Of a DNA stretch of 64,000 nt, positions 53,417 to 61,017 are shown piece by piece. The position numbers and the translations under genes are program-made. The notes below the pieces were generated by a model. It searched no databases. It saw nothing but the letters and a program-made list of their open reading frames with translations, and was not told where the DNA came from. Within the stretch, counting starts at the first letter, position 1, and each line of letters starts with the position of its first letter. Source of the stretch: Roseibium sp. HPY-6 (GTDB lineage: Bacteria; Pseudomonadota; Alphaproteobacteria; Rhizobiales; Stappiaceae); the NCBI RefSeq assembly GCF_040530035.1, contig NZ_JBEWCD010000001.1, positions 1,364,001 through 1,428,000 on the forward strand, read 5' to 3'.

Positions 53417-54709
53417 ATGAGCTTTGATCTGATTGTCAAAAACGCAAACCTGCCCGATGGCAGAACGGGTATCGACATTGCCTGCCGGAACGGCCGGATC
53501 GAAGCGGTGGACCCCGGCATCACCGCCGAAGCAGGCCAGGTGATCGAAGCCGACGGGAACCTCGTATCCCCACCCTTTGTCGACAGCCACTTTCATATGG
53601 ATGCAACGCTTTCGCTTGGTTTGCCACGCATGAACAAGAGCGGAACCCTCCTGGAGGGCATTGCCCTTTGGGGGGAATTGAAGGAGATCCTGACGGTTGA
53701 TGCGGTTGTCGAGCGGGCATTGAAATATTGCGACCTCGCGGTCTCTCAGGGCCTTCTGGCGATCCGCACACATGTCGATGTTTGCGACGACCGCCTGACC
53801 GGCGTCGAGGGCCTTTTGGAAGTGCGGGACCGGGTCAGGGACTATATCGACCTGCAGCTTGTGGCCTTCCCGCAGGACGGGCTCTACCGATCTCCCAACG
53901 CCGAAAAGAACCTCCTGAAAGCACTCGACATGGGCGTCGATATCGTCGGCGGCATCCCGCATTTCGAACGCACCATGGAGGATGGTGCCAAGTCCGTAAA
54001 GCGGCTCTGTGAAATCGCGGCCGAACGCGGACTGATGGTCGATATGCATTGCGACGAAACCGACGACCCGATGTCGCGTCACATCGAAACGCTCGCCTAT
54101 GAGACACAGCGGCTTGGACTTCAGGGACGCGTCGCCGGGTCTCACCTGACCTCAATGCACTCGATGGACAACTACTACGTTTCCAAATTGCTTCCGCTGA
54201 TTGCAGAAGCCCAAGTGCACGCAATTGCCAATCCGCTGATCAACATTACGCTTCAGGGACGGCACGACACCTATCCCAAACGGCGCGGTCAGACCCGTGT
54301 GCCGGAATTGCGTTCTTATGGCGTCAACGTCTCCTTCGGCCACGACTGCGTCATGGATCCCTGGTATTCCATGGGTTCCGGCGACATGCTCGAAGTCGCT
54401 TCAATGGGTCTTCATGTGGCCCAGATGACCAGCCGGGAAGACATCCGCTACTGCTATGAGTGCGTTACCTCGCATCCCGCCAAGGCTATGAAGCTCGATG
54501 GCTATGGCGTTGAAAGGGGCTGCAAGGCCGACTTCGTGGTTCTACAGGCACGCGACACTATTGAGGCGATCCGCCTGAAGGCGACCCGTTTGAAGGTGAT
54601 CAAGAGCGGCAAGGTCATTGCCGCAACGCCCGAACGCAAGACCGACCTGTTTCTCCCCAACCGTCCCGAAATGGTCGATCCGAGCAGCTACGCACCGAAC
54701 GAAGGCTGA
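53417..54709 (+). CDS. CodA-like cytosine deaminase / amidohydrolase
   Basis: This 430-residue protein aligns well with E. coli cytosine deaminase over its length: the metal HxH in PPFVDSHFHMDATLS, Gln in LQLVAFPQDGLYR, the catalytic region DMHCDETDDPMSRHIETLAY, and YPKRRGQTRVPELRSYGVNV. The metal Asp310 is kept in FGHDCVMDPWYSMGS, but the next residue, Asp314 in E. coli, is Cys311 here. That residue contacts the base in the E. coli enzyme, so the substrate may be a modified or different base (for example a methylated cytosine, isoguanine or creatinine-like ring). It is the last gene of the importer operon. Confidence 0.85.
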   Translation: MSFDLIVKNANLPDGRTGIDIACRNGRIEAVDPGITAEAGQVIEADGNLVSPPFVDSHFHMDATLSLGLPRMNKSGTLLEGIALWGELKEILTVDAVVERALKYCDLAVSQGLLAIRTHVDVCDDRLTGVEGLLEVRDRVRDYIDLQLVAFPQDGLYRSPNAEKNLLKALDMGVDIVGGIPHFERTMEDGAKSVKRLCEIAAERGLMVDMHCDETDDPMSRHIETLAYETQRLGLQGRVAGSHLTSMHSMDNYYVSKLLPLIAEAQVHAIANPLINITLQGRHDTYPKRRGQTRVPELRSYGVNVSFGHDCVMDPWYSMGSGDMLEVASMGLHVAQMTSREDIRYCYECVTSHPAKAMKLDGYGVERGCKADFVVLQARDTIEAIRLKATRLKVIKSGKVIAATPERKTDLFLPNRPEMVDPSSYAPNEG

Positions 54710-55017
54710 CCCGGAAAACAGGACATTGATCTGAGAAGCCGCGCCGGAAACAGGGGCCGTACCCAGGATGTATCTCCCCCTTTTCGGGACTCGCCATTGG
54801 CCTTTCTCAGGATGCGGCTACCTTGCGAATTTTTGGGGGCGAGTTCGCAAATTTCAGCCTCGTCGTTGTCGGACTTAGGCCGCTCGGAAAGCCGCATAAC
54901 TCCCTCCGTCACCAATTCGGGAACGCGAACCTCTTCACGGATTTATCGTCCCGGTTTGCCGCGAAAGCGGCAAGACCGGGACGACATATGGAGGAATTAA
55001 GCTGCGGTCAGATGCGG
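54710..55017. other. Convergent intergenic region with two dyads
   Basis: These 308 bases separate the deaminase gene and the convergent chemoreceptor gene. They hold a TTGCGAA/TTCGCAA dyad (54823-54850) and a large GNRA-loop hairpin (54948-54982). No small gene is convincing. Confidence 0.5.
54948..54982. terminator. Large GAAA-tetraloop hairpin between convergent genes
   Basis: GTCCCGGT-TTGCCGC and GCGGCAA-GACCGGGAC pair over 15 bases with a single bulged base, closed by GAAA. It lies between convergent genes and may stop either transcript, but no T-run follows. A GNRA loop on so long a stem is unusual for a plain terminator. Confidence 0.55.
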
Positions 55018-57144
55018 TTAGGCAGCCGCCACCGCTTTCAGGAACCTGTCGACTGTTTCCCGAAGATCCGTCGTCCGCGTGTTGACATCGGTCGATGCAT
55101 TCAATACCTGGCCAGCCGAAGAGCTTGTGACCTGTGCCTTTTCGGAAATCGTGATGATCGTCCGCGCAACTTCCTGTGTCCCGTGCGCCGCGTCCTGCAC
55201 ATTGACGGAGATTTCGTTGGTTGCAGCGCCCTGCTGTTCGACAGCCGCAGCGATCGTTCCGGTGTATTCATCCACCTGGCTCATGGTCTCGGTGATGCCC
55301 GCGATTGCCGAAACGGCATCCTTTGTGGCCGCCTGGACCTCGGTGATCTGACCTTCGATCTCTTCGGTCGCCTTGGCCGTCTGCGTTGCAAGTTCCTTGA
55401 CTTCGGAAGCCACGACAGCGAACCCGCGCCCGGCTTCCCCGGCCCTTGCAGCTTCGATGGTCGCATTCAGCGCGAGCAGATTGGTCTGTTCTGCAATGGC
55501 CGAAATCAGATTGACCACATCGCCGATCCGCTGTGCGGCCTCGGCAAGGCCCTCGATCTTGGTGTTTGTCTGCACCGCGGCCTGTGTTGCACTGCGCACG
55601 ATTTCCGTTGTTGACTGTACCTGACGACGGATTTCCTGAATGGAAGCTGACAATTCTTCTGAAGCAGATGCAACGGTCTGAACGTTGGTCGACGCCGTTT
55701 CAGATGCGCTCGATGCGCTGGATGCTTCTCCCGCCGTCTCGTCCGCGACCCCGTTCAGGTCCTCTGCAGCGACCCTCATCTGCTCGCTGTTGCTGTAAAC
55801 GGCATCCAGCATCTGCGTCACTTCAGACCGGAAATCCGAAATCAGATCGGCAACTGCCGCGGCTTGACGTTCCTGCTCCAAAGACGTCTCGCGCTGAGCC
55901 GCCTCAAGGCGCTCCCGCTCCAGCGCGTTTTCGCGGAAGACATCGACCGATGCCGCCATTTCCGAAATCTCGTCACGTGTGGACTGCGCGGGTACTTCGA
56001 CACTCGTATCGCCGCCTGCAAGCTTGTTCATGATGTCGCCCAGCGCCGAGAGCCGGCTGGACAGACTGCGCGCCATGACAAGGCCGATCACGCAGGCCAG
56101 AACGGCACAGACGATAGCGATTGCAAATATCCAGAACTGCAATGTCGTCAAGGGTGCCAGAACCTCGGCGGCCCCCTGCACAACAACAACCGCGTATTGC
56201 TGTCCGAACGCCGACACCGGCACAATCGCCGCAAAGACATCTCGCCCGTTATAGTCTGCCAAACGCGTGAATAGGCTCTGTGCGCCCATGGCAGAGAGGA
56301 TCTCCGGCGCTGAATAGTCAGCGCTTAACAGCTCTGATGTCTCCGGTGAACGAAGGCTGTCATTCATGGCCAGACCGTGCTGATTTATCAGCAGCGTTTC
56401 ACCTGTTTCGCCAAGTCCGGCAAATTTACCAAGCAGCGCTGTTACTTCCTGTGTCGGTGCTTCGTAAACCACCATTCCGATGGTTTTGGAGCCGACCAGG
56501 ATCGGCGATGCCAGAAAGCCGGTCGGCTGATTGTTTTTTCCCGGATACGCAATCGGGTCGTAAGCCAGGAGATCCTGGTACCCGCCCGTTATGATCTTGT
56601 CGTAGGCATCTGCGACCGGCGTATCCTGCCAGTCACCTGAATTCAGATTGACCCCGAAGTCGCTGAGTTTGCGCGCGCTATAGATAACGTCGCCGTTCAT
56701 GTTGACCAGAAGCAGGTCCGGAAACCGGTTGGCGTCGGCGAAGTCGCGCAAGGGGCTGTGATGTTTGGCGTGCGCCTTGTCATATGGCTTTCGCCCCGCC
56801 TTGACGAGCTGGTCTCTCTCACCGACGGGGTGCGGATTATCCGTCACATAGATCTTCGTCAGCGTTTCGGACGCTTTGTCCTTGTATTTTGCCCAGGCTG
56901 TATCAAAGGCGCTATAGGCCGCGCGAAGCGTTTTGCCTTGAACGTGGCCTTCGATTGTCCGTTGTTTGCGCTGGTAAAACTCCTGCAGACTGTCGCTGCG
57001 ACTTTCTGCCAGTGCCATCAAACGTTGTTCAGCCTGTCCGCGAACCGTATCCGCGCTCGAAACGTAGCTGGCAATGCCGACACCGGCAGAGCAGAGAAGC
57101 GCAATACCAAGAACCAGCGCCGGAAGTTTAGCCGCAACTTTCAC
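55018..57144 (-). CDS. Methyl-accepting chemotaxis protein with double-Cache-type sensor
   Basis: This 708-residue receptor starts at GTG with GGAG seven bases upstream. It has a membrane helix near residues 5-30, a large periplasmic sensor (about 35-340) of dCache type, a second helix, HAMP (about 360-410) and an MCP signalling domain with the invariant tip IAEQTNLLALNATIEAARAG followed by EAGRGFAVVASEVKELA. It lacks a C-terminal CheR-binding pentapeptide. It follows the small PDC-sensor gene by 52 bases on the same strand. Confidence 0.94.
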   Translation of the reverse strand: MKVAAKLPALVLGIALLCSAGVGIASYVSSADTVRGQAEQRLMALAESRSDSLQEFYQRKQRTIEGHVQGKTLRAAYSAFDTAWAKYKDKASETLTKIYVTDNPHPVGERDQLVKAGRKPYDKAHAKHHSPLRDFADANRFPDLLLVNMNGDVIYSARKLSDFGVNLNSGDWQDTPVADAYDKIITGGYQDLLAYDPIAYPGKNNQPTGFLASPILVGSKTIGMVVYEAPTQEVTALLGKFAGLGETGETLLINQHGLAMNDSLRSPETSELLSADYSAPEILSAMGAQSLFTRLADYNGRDVFAAIVPVSAFGQQYAVVVVQGAAEVLAPLTTLQFWIFAIAIVCAVLACVIGLVMARSLSSRLSALGDIMNKLAGGDTSVEVPAQSTRDEISEMAASVDVFRENALERERLEAAQRETSLEQERQAAAVADLISDFRSEVTQMLDAVYSNSEQMRVAAEDLNGVADETAGEASSASSASETASTNVQTVASASEELSASIQEIRRQVQSTTEIVRSATQAAVQTNTKIEGLAEAAQRIGDVVNLISAIAEQTNLLALNATIEAARAGEAGRGFAVVASEVKELATQTAKATEEIEGQITEVQAATKDAVSAIAGITETMSQVDEYTGTIAAAVEQQGAATNEISVNVQDAAHGTQEVARTIITISEKAQVTSSSAGQVLNASTDVNTRTTDLRETVDRFLKAVAAA

Positions 57145-57196
57145 AAGTTTCTCCAGAAATTTGCGGGAAGGTCTTGCCTTCCCGCGATACTCGGTA

Positions 57197-57769
57197 TCAG
57201 AGGTTTTCGACGTTTACACCGAACGTGACTGCACCGATCGCTTCACCGCTGGCCGGATCGACGACGGTCACACTGACCTGGCTTTGCAAAGTCTGCGTGC
57301 TGTCGTCCTCTTCAAGGTCGCTGATGTGCACGGCGCCCTTACCCAATGGGTACGTGTCCTGCCACTTGGCCTCATCGCCCTGCCAGTAGTCGGACGTCAC
57401 GTCGCTCTGGCCAACGTTGAGACCTTTGCCGTCCATGACGAAGATTTCAGTGAAGAGACCATCGCTGCCTTCCTGAACTTCAGCGAGATACGCTGACAGC
57501 GGTTTGTCCAGAATGGCGTCGATCATGGGCTGGTCAACAGCTTCAGCTTCTGCACGCCATGTCTTGTCCAGTTCGTCGATTTTCGCCTGGTCGAAAGCAG
57601 ATGTTTCGCCGTTCTGCGCCTTAACAGCTTCGATGACTTCACTGGATGCTGCGATCTCTGCAATCTTGCCGGATGCCAGTGACTTGAGCTCACTTTCGAA
57701 TTCGTTTGCGGACGCGGAGCCTGCAAACAGAAAGCCGATTGCTGCTGTGGCATAAAGAAAATGTTTCAT
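57197..57769 (-). CDS. Stand-alone periplasmic PDC (Cache-like) sensor protein
   Basis: This 190-residue protein has a signal peptide (MKHFLYATAAIGFLFAGSAS, cleavage after ASA) and no membrane helix after it. The mature part has the PDC/Cache strand-helix pattern: LTEIFVMD-type strand GLFTEIFVMDGKGLNVGQSD, SDYWQGDEAKWQDTYPLG, and a final strand pair VSVTVVDPASGEAIGAVTFG. Such domains usually sit inside receptors; here it is free and probably soluble. It is directly upstream of the MCP gene, so it may present a ligand to that receptor. The true start is the ATG at 57769; the longer frame is not a signal peptide. Confidence 0.8.
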   Translation of the reverse strand: MKHFLYATAAIGFLFAGSASANEFESELKSLASGKIAEIAASSEVIEAVKAQNGETSAFDQAKIDELDKTWRAEAEAVDQPMIDAILDKPLSAYLAEVQEGSDGLFTEIFVMDGKGLNVGQSDVTSDYWQGDEAKWQDTYPLGKGAVHISDLEEDDSTQTLQSQVSVTVVDPASGEAIGAVTFGVNVENL

Positions 57770-57928
57770 TGATGTCTCCCAAGTTGCTTGCCTCGGGAAA
57801 TGCTGTATCGAGCGGATTAAAATTCTATGTATGGAGAATTGGTTTCTTGAAACAACTACACAAAAAGTCAAAAAAAAGTGGAAATACTGATAATTCAGAC
57901 AATAGAATTTATGATTACATTCCATTTC

Positions 57929-57947
57929 TGATTGTAAATTACAATCA
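57929..57947. promoter_or_regulatory. AT-rich perfect palindrome
   Basis: TGATTGTAA-A-TTACAATCA has perfect 9-base arms around one A. It lies 160 bases upstream of the PDC-sensor start in an unusually AT-rich stretch. It has the form of an operator, but no regulator can be named. Confidence 0.4.
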
Positions 57948-57952
57948 ATAAA

Positions 57953-57978
57953 TATAAAGGGCGAGAACGCCCTTTATA
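57953..57978 (-). terminator. Terminator of the His-rich secreted protein gene
   Basis: TATAAAGGGCG and CGCCCTTTATA form a perfect 11-base stem with loop AGAA, eleven bases after the stop at 57989. The minus strand continues TTTATTG, a weak T-run. Confidence 0.7.
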
Positions 57979-57988
57979 AGTGCATCGG

Positions 57989-58747
57989 TCAATCCAATCT
58001 TCCCGGCAGACTCAGGTCACCTGACGCGACATCGAAGACGTCCGTGACGCAAAGCAGAGGCGCATGGACGTTCTGGTTGACCCGCAGGGCCGACGTGACA
58101 CCGTCATACGACAGATCTGCCGCAGTTGCTTCGTCGGCGAATGAAACGTTTATTGTGATTTCCGGTCCCTCGAGAATAGGGGTGAAACCCGGGCTGTCGA
58201 GATATAGGGGCAGGCCCGGCCAGGTCGCGGGCATCTTCGGCGTCGCTCCGTTTGGAATGTCCTGAACGGAAAGCGCACCAGCGCCACACACGTCATTTGG
58301 CGTGAGAACGACCCAGTGCGAATGCCATTTTGCGCCGTCATTGGCGACATCCCCATCGCCATCTTCATCAAAGAGCGGTGTGTCGTCGAAATCGGGATGG
58401 CTGGTCGCAACAAGGGCAAGTATTCCCTCGCCTCCCTCGAACCCGACGCTTTCCGGCGGAAGCGAAGTCGGCCAGACGTAAGCCTCTACAGGAGCGCCTG
58501 CGAGTTCTCCGGCGGGTTCGGGGATGGTCTCGCCTGCTGTGCCTTTGAGCGTCATGTGGAATGTGACGACACGGCCTTCACGGTGCACATGTGCCGCCAG
58601 AATATCGTAGTTCGGATCGAGAGCGGTATTCTCAGGCGACTGAACCGCGCTCGCTTGATGCAGCGCGTGATGGTTATGGCCGCCATCTGCAAGCGCAAGC
58701 GCCGGGACGCTCGCGATCACCAAACTTCCGAGGATCGATTTCAACAT
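57989..58747 (-). CDS. Secreted His-rich protein with EF-hand-like loop
   Basis: This 252-residue protein has a signal peptide (cleavage about ALALAD), a mature N-terminus GGHNHHALHQ rich in histidine, an Asp-loop FDEDGDGDVAND (about residue 128) like an EF-hand or dockerin calcium site, HSHW just after it, and two cysteines (NDVCGAG and LLCVTD). I do not recognise a family. The pattern suggests metal binding outside the cell. ATG 58747 has an AGGAG site eight bases upstream. It faces a MarR gene across a symmetric divergent promoter, so it is probably repressed by that MarR. Confidence 0.75.
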   Translation of the reverse strand: MLKSILGSLVIASVPALALADGGHNHHALHQASAVQSPENTALDPNYDILAAHVHREGRVVTFHMTLKGTAGETIPEPAGELAGAPVEAYVWPTSLPPESVGFEGGEGILALVATSHPDFDDTPLFDEDGDGDVANDGAKWHSHWVVLTPNDVCGAGALSVQDIPNGATPKMPATWPGLPLYLDSPGFTPILEGPEITINVSFADEATAADLSYDGVTSALRVNQNVHAPLLCVTDVFDVASGDLSLPGRLD

Positions 58748-58777
58748 TTGCAAAACTCCTGATTTGAAGATGATGAT

Positions 58778-58829
58778 TTAATAGTAGCGAGTCGAAACTA
58801 TTGCAAGTTTAATTTCGACTCGCTACATA
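58778..58829. promoter_or_regulatory. Symmetric divergent promoter and MarR operator
   Basis: The palindromic hexamer TTGCAA (58801-58806) serves as -35 in both directions. To the right a 17-base spacer leads to -10 TACATA (58824-58829), putting the start of the MarR mRNA at about its ATG. To the left a 17-base spacer leads, on the minus strand, to -10 TATTAA (58783-58778). A perfect 14-base inverted repeat, GTAGCGAGTCGAAA (58784-58797) and TTTCGACTCGCTAC (58813-58826), lies over the two spacers and reaches the -10 elements. A protein bound there would block both promoters. Confidence 0.75.
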
Positions 58830-58835
58830 TTGGAC

Positions 58836-59390
58836 ATGAACGACACGACTCACGTCCTGGCGATCCGGGAACTCATCGATCGGCTTTCAAGGCTGAATGC
58901 TGCCGAAGACTGGAACGGCCCACTGAACCCGTCGCAGTTCGCAGCGCTAGCCTATCTCGCTCGCGCCAACAGGTTCTCGCGTGCTCCGTCCCATGTTGCG
59001 GCCTATCTCGCGACAACACGTGGAACAGCCTCCCAGACACTGAAGGCGCTTGCCCGCAAGAACCTGATCAACGAGACCAGATCCGAAACCGACAAGCGCA
59101 GCATCCGCTACGACGTGACAGACGAAGGGAAAGCGTTGCTGGACGACCCTGTTTCGGACCTGAGCGGCGTCATTGATGACCTGCCTGCTGAAACCGTCGA
59201 AGCGCTCGCTGGATCGCTGAAGACGCTGGTGCTTGCAATTCTCCGGAAACGGGGCGGCAGATCTTTCGGCATCTGCCGGTCATGCAGGCATTTCGCGCAG
59301 ATATCGGGCGGGGCTCATTGCAATCTGCTCGAAGTGCCGCTCAATCAATCGGATTCAGAACAGATCTGCCACGAACACGAAGCCGCGTAG
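58836..59390 (+). CDS. MarR family regulator with C-terminal four-cysteine cluster
   Basis: This 184-residue protein has a MarR winged helix (FAALAYLARANRFSRAPSHV, then AAYLATTRGTASQTLKALAR, the recognition helix, and wing ETRSETDKRSIRYDVTDEG). After the dimer helix it continues with CRSCRHF, then HCNLLEVPL and ICHEH near the end, giving a C-x2-C...C...C set fit for Zn2+ or an iron-sulfur cluster. It probably represses itself and the divergent His-rich gene. The ATG at 58836 coincides with the predicted start of transcription, so the mRNA may be leaderless; a TTG at 58830 is also in frame. A MOSC gene follows 13 bases later. Confidence 0.87.
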   Translation: MNDTTHVLAIRELIDRLSRLNAAEDWNGPLNPSQFAALAYLARANRFSRAPSHVAAYLATTRGTASQTLKALARKNLINETRSETDKRSIRYDVTDEGKALLDDPVSDLSGVIDDLPAETVEALAGSLKTLVLAILRKRGGRSFGICRSCRHFAQISGGAHCNLLEVPLNQSDSEQICHEHEAA

Positions 59391-59403
59391 GAACGCTAAG
59401 ATC

Positions 59404-60090
59404 ATGGAAATCACTGCCAGTATTCTCGCTCTTTACGAAGGAAGCCCGGAACACCGCTGGGAAGGAAAAGCACCTTCCGCGATACGCAAGAGCCGCCGGC
59501 AAGGACCGCGGGAAGTAACGCCGACGGGTCTCGCCGGAGACCGTCAAGCGGATCTGGAAGCGCATGGGGGCCCTGACAAAGCCCTGCACATCTATCCCTC
59601 GGAACATTACGAAGACTGGCTCGAGGCTTTTCCGCAAACACCTCAAACCTTCCGGCCCGGCGGCTTTGGCGAAAACATTTCTAGCACTGGCCTCACCGAG
59701 GAAAACCTTTGTATCGGTGACGTTCTGGAAGCCGGCCAGGTGCGCCTGCAGATCTCGCAGGGCCGCCAGCCATGCTGGAAGCTGAACCTTCATACAGACA
59801 ATCCGGCCATGGCAGCATCCTTCCAGAAGTCAGGCAAGACCGGCTGGTACGTCCGGGTGCTGGAAACAGGGGTTCTGCAGGAAGGGGACAGATTATCGCT
59901 CGTGGAACGCCCCTGCCCTGAATGGAACCTGCGTGACGTCATCCTGGCAAGGTTCAATCCCCGTCTCGACCCTGCTATCGCCAAGACCCTTTCGCAGCTC
60001 GAACAATTGGCTGAACCCTGGCGCGCGTCGTTTGCCAAAAAAGCCGATACGAAATTCGTTGAAGACACCAGCCGCAGGCTGGAAGGTTAG
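59404..60090 (+). CDS. MOSC domain protein, YiiM-like
   Basis: This 228-residue protein has the MOSC domain features: GLAGDRQADLEAHGGPDKAL with His-Gly-Gly (about residue 50), RPGGFGENISSTGLTEENLC, and the key Cys in SQGRQPCWKLNLHT (about residue 125), followed by a three-helix C-terminal part (LAEPWRASFAKK). YiiM proteins reduce N-hydroxylated compounds with molybdenum cofactor. It is the second gene of the MarR operon, so it probably shares the MarR response. An AGGAA site lies ten bases before the ATG. Confidence 0.9.
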   Translation: MEITASILALYEGSPEHRWEGKAPSAIRKSRRQGPREVTPTGLAGDRQADLEAHGGPDKALHIYPSEHYEDWLEAFPQTPQTFRPGGFGENISSTGLTEENLCIGDVLEAGQVRLQISQGRQPCWKLNLHTDNPAMAASFQKSGKTGWYVRVLETGVLQEGDRLSLVERPCPEWNLRDVILARFNPRLDPAIAKTLSQLEQLAEPWRASFAKKADTKFVEDTSRRLEG

Positions 60091-60275
60091 GCCGCGTGGA
60101 AACAGAGAAACCAAGCAGAATCCTTTGCAGCGCTTGCATCCTCTGAGCTTTTCCGTTATACGCGCGCTCGCGCCTGCACCCCTGGAGGAGGCGCACCTGG
60201 ACCGATCCCGGACAACTCAAGTCAACACGATGCGGTGGTTCGCCGGTCCGTTACCATACACTCAAGGAGTTTGCC

Positions 60276-60911
60276 ATGGCTGCCAGCTATGAGCTGAAGG
60301 CGTCGGCACGGGACCGGGTGGGCAAGGGGGCCGCACGGGCACTGCGTCGCGAAGGCCTTCTACCTGCCGTGATCTACGGCGACAAGAAACCGGCAATGCC
60401 GATCACCATTCCGGTGAAGGAAACCACCATCACCCTTCACAAGGGTGGTTTCACCGCACAGATCGGCATCATCAATGTCGACGGTGAAAAGCACCAGGTC
60501 ATCGCCAAGGACTATCAGCTGCACCCGGTGCGCGACGATGTCCTTCATGTCGATTTCCTGCGCGTTGCAAAAGGCGCAACACTCACAGTCGAAATTCCGG
60601 TTCAATTCCTGAACGAAGAAGACTGCCCAGGCCTCAAAAAGGGTGGTGTTCTGAACATTGTTCGTCACACCGTTGAAATGACAGTTCCGGCGGACTCCAT
60701 TCCGGAATCCCTCGAGCTTGACCTTGCGAATGCAGAGCCGGGTGACAGTCTGCACATTTCCGCAGTTACTCTTCCGGAAGGCTGCCAGCCGACGATCACC
60801 GATCGCGACTTCACCATCGCGACGATCGCTGCACCGGCCGGCATGAAGGAAGAAGAAGAAGGCGAAGCTTCGGAAGAAGAAGCAACCGAAGAAGAAGCTG
60901 CCAGCGAGTAA
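60276..60911 (+). CDS. rplY: 50S ribosomal protein L25 / general stress protein Ctc
   Basis: This 211-residue protein has the 5S-rRNA-binding L25 domain (ASARDRVGKGAARALRREGL, then LPAVIYGDKK, HVDFLRVAKGATLTVEIPV) and a TL5/Ctc C-terminal domain (PGLKKGGVLNIVRHTVEMTV). It ends in a Glu/Ala-rich acidic tail (about residues 190-211). It starts with an AGGAG site. Two hairpins separate it from pth, so pth is probably only partly co-transcribed. Confidence 0.95.
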   Translation: MAASYELKASARDRVGKGAARALRREGLLPAVIYGDKKPAMPITIPVKETTITLHKGGFTAQIGIINVDGEKHQVIAKDYQLHPVRDDVLHVDFLRVAKGATLTVEIPVQFLNEEDCPGLKKGGVLNIVRHTVEMTVPADSIPESLELDLANAEPGDSLHISAVTLPEGCQPTITDRDFTIATIAAPAGMKEEEEGEASEEEATEEEAASE

Positions 60912-60935
60912 GCTTACGCTTTGACCGGATTTTCA

Positions 60936-60960
60936 CAGAAGGCGGCCACCGCCTTCTGTA
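60936..60960 (+). terminator. First of two tandem hairpins after rplY
   Basis: ACAGAAGGCGG and CCGCCTTCTGT form a perfect 11-base stem with loop CCA, without a T-run. It lies six bases before a second hairpin with a T-run. Confidence 0.6.
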
Positions 60961-60965
60961 TCGGG

Positions 60966-60993
60966 GCAGCCGTTTTCGGCTGCCTTTTCGTTT
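60966..60993 (+). terminator. Intrinsic terminator between rplY and pth
   Basis: GGCAGCCG and CGGCTGCC form a perfect 8-base stem with loop TTTT, followed by TTTTCGTTT. It lies 25 bases before the pth start, so pth needs read-through or its own promoter. Confidence 0.75.
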
Positions 60994-61017
60994 CAGCCAT
61001 GATGTTGAAGGTGCGAG

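Noticed and set aside
54823..55614. A 263-codon plus-strand frame over the end of the chemoreceptor gene
   Set aside because: It covers the antisense of the conserved MCP tip and has no recognisable protein pattern.
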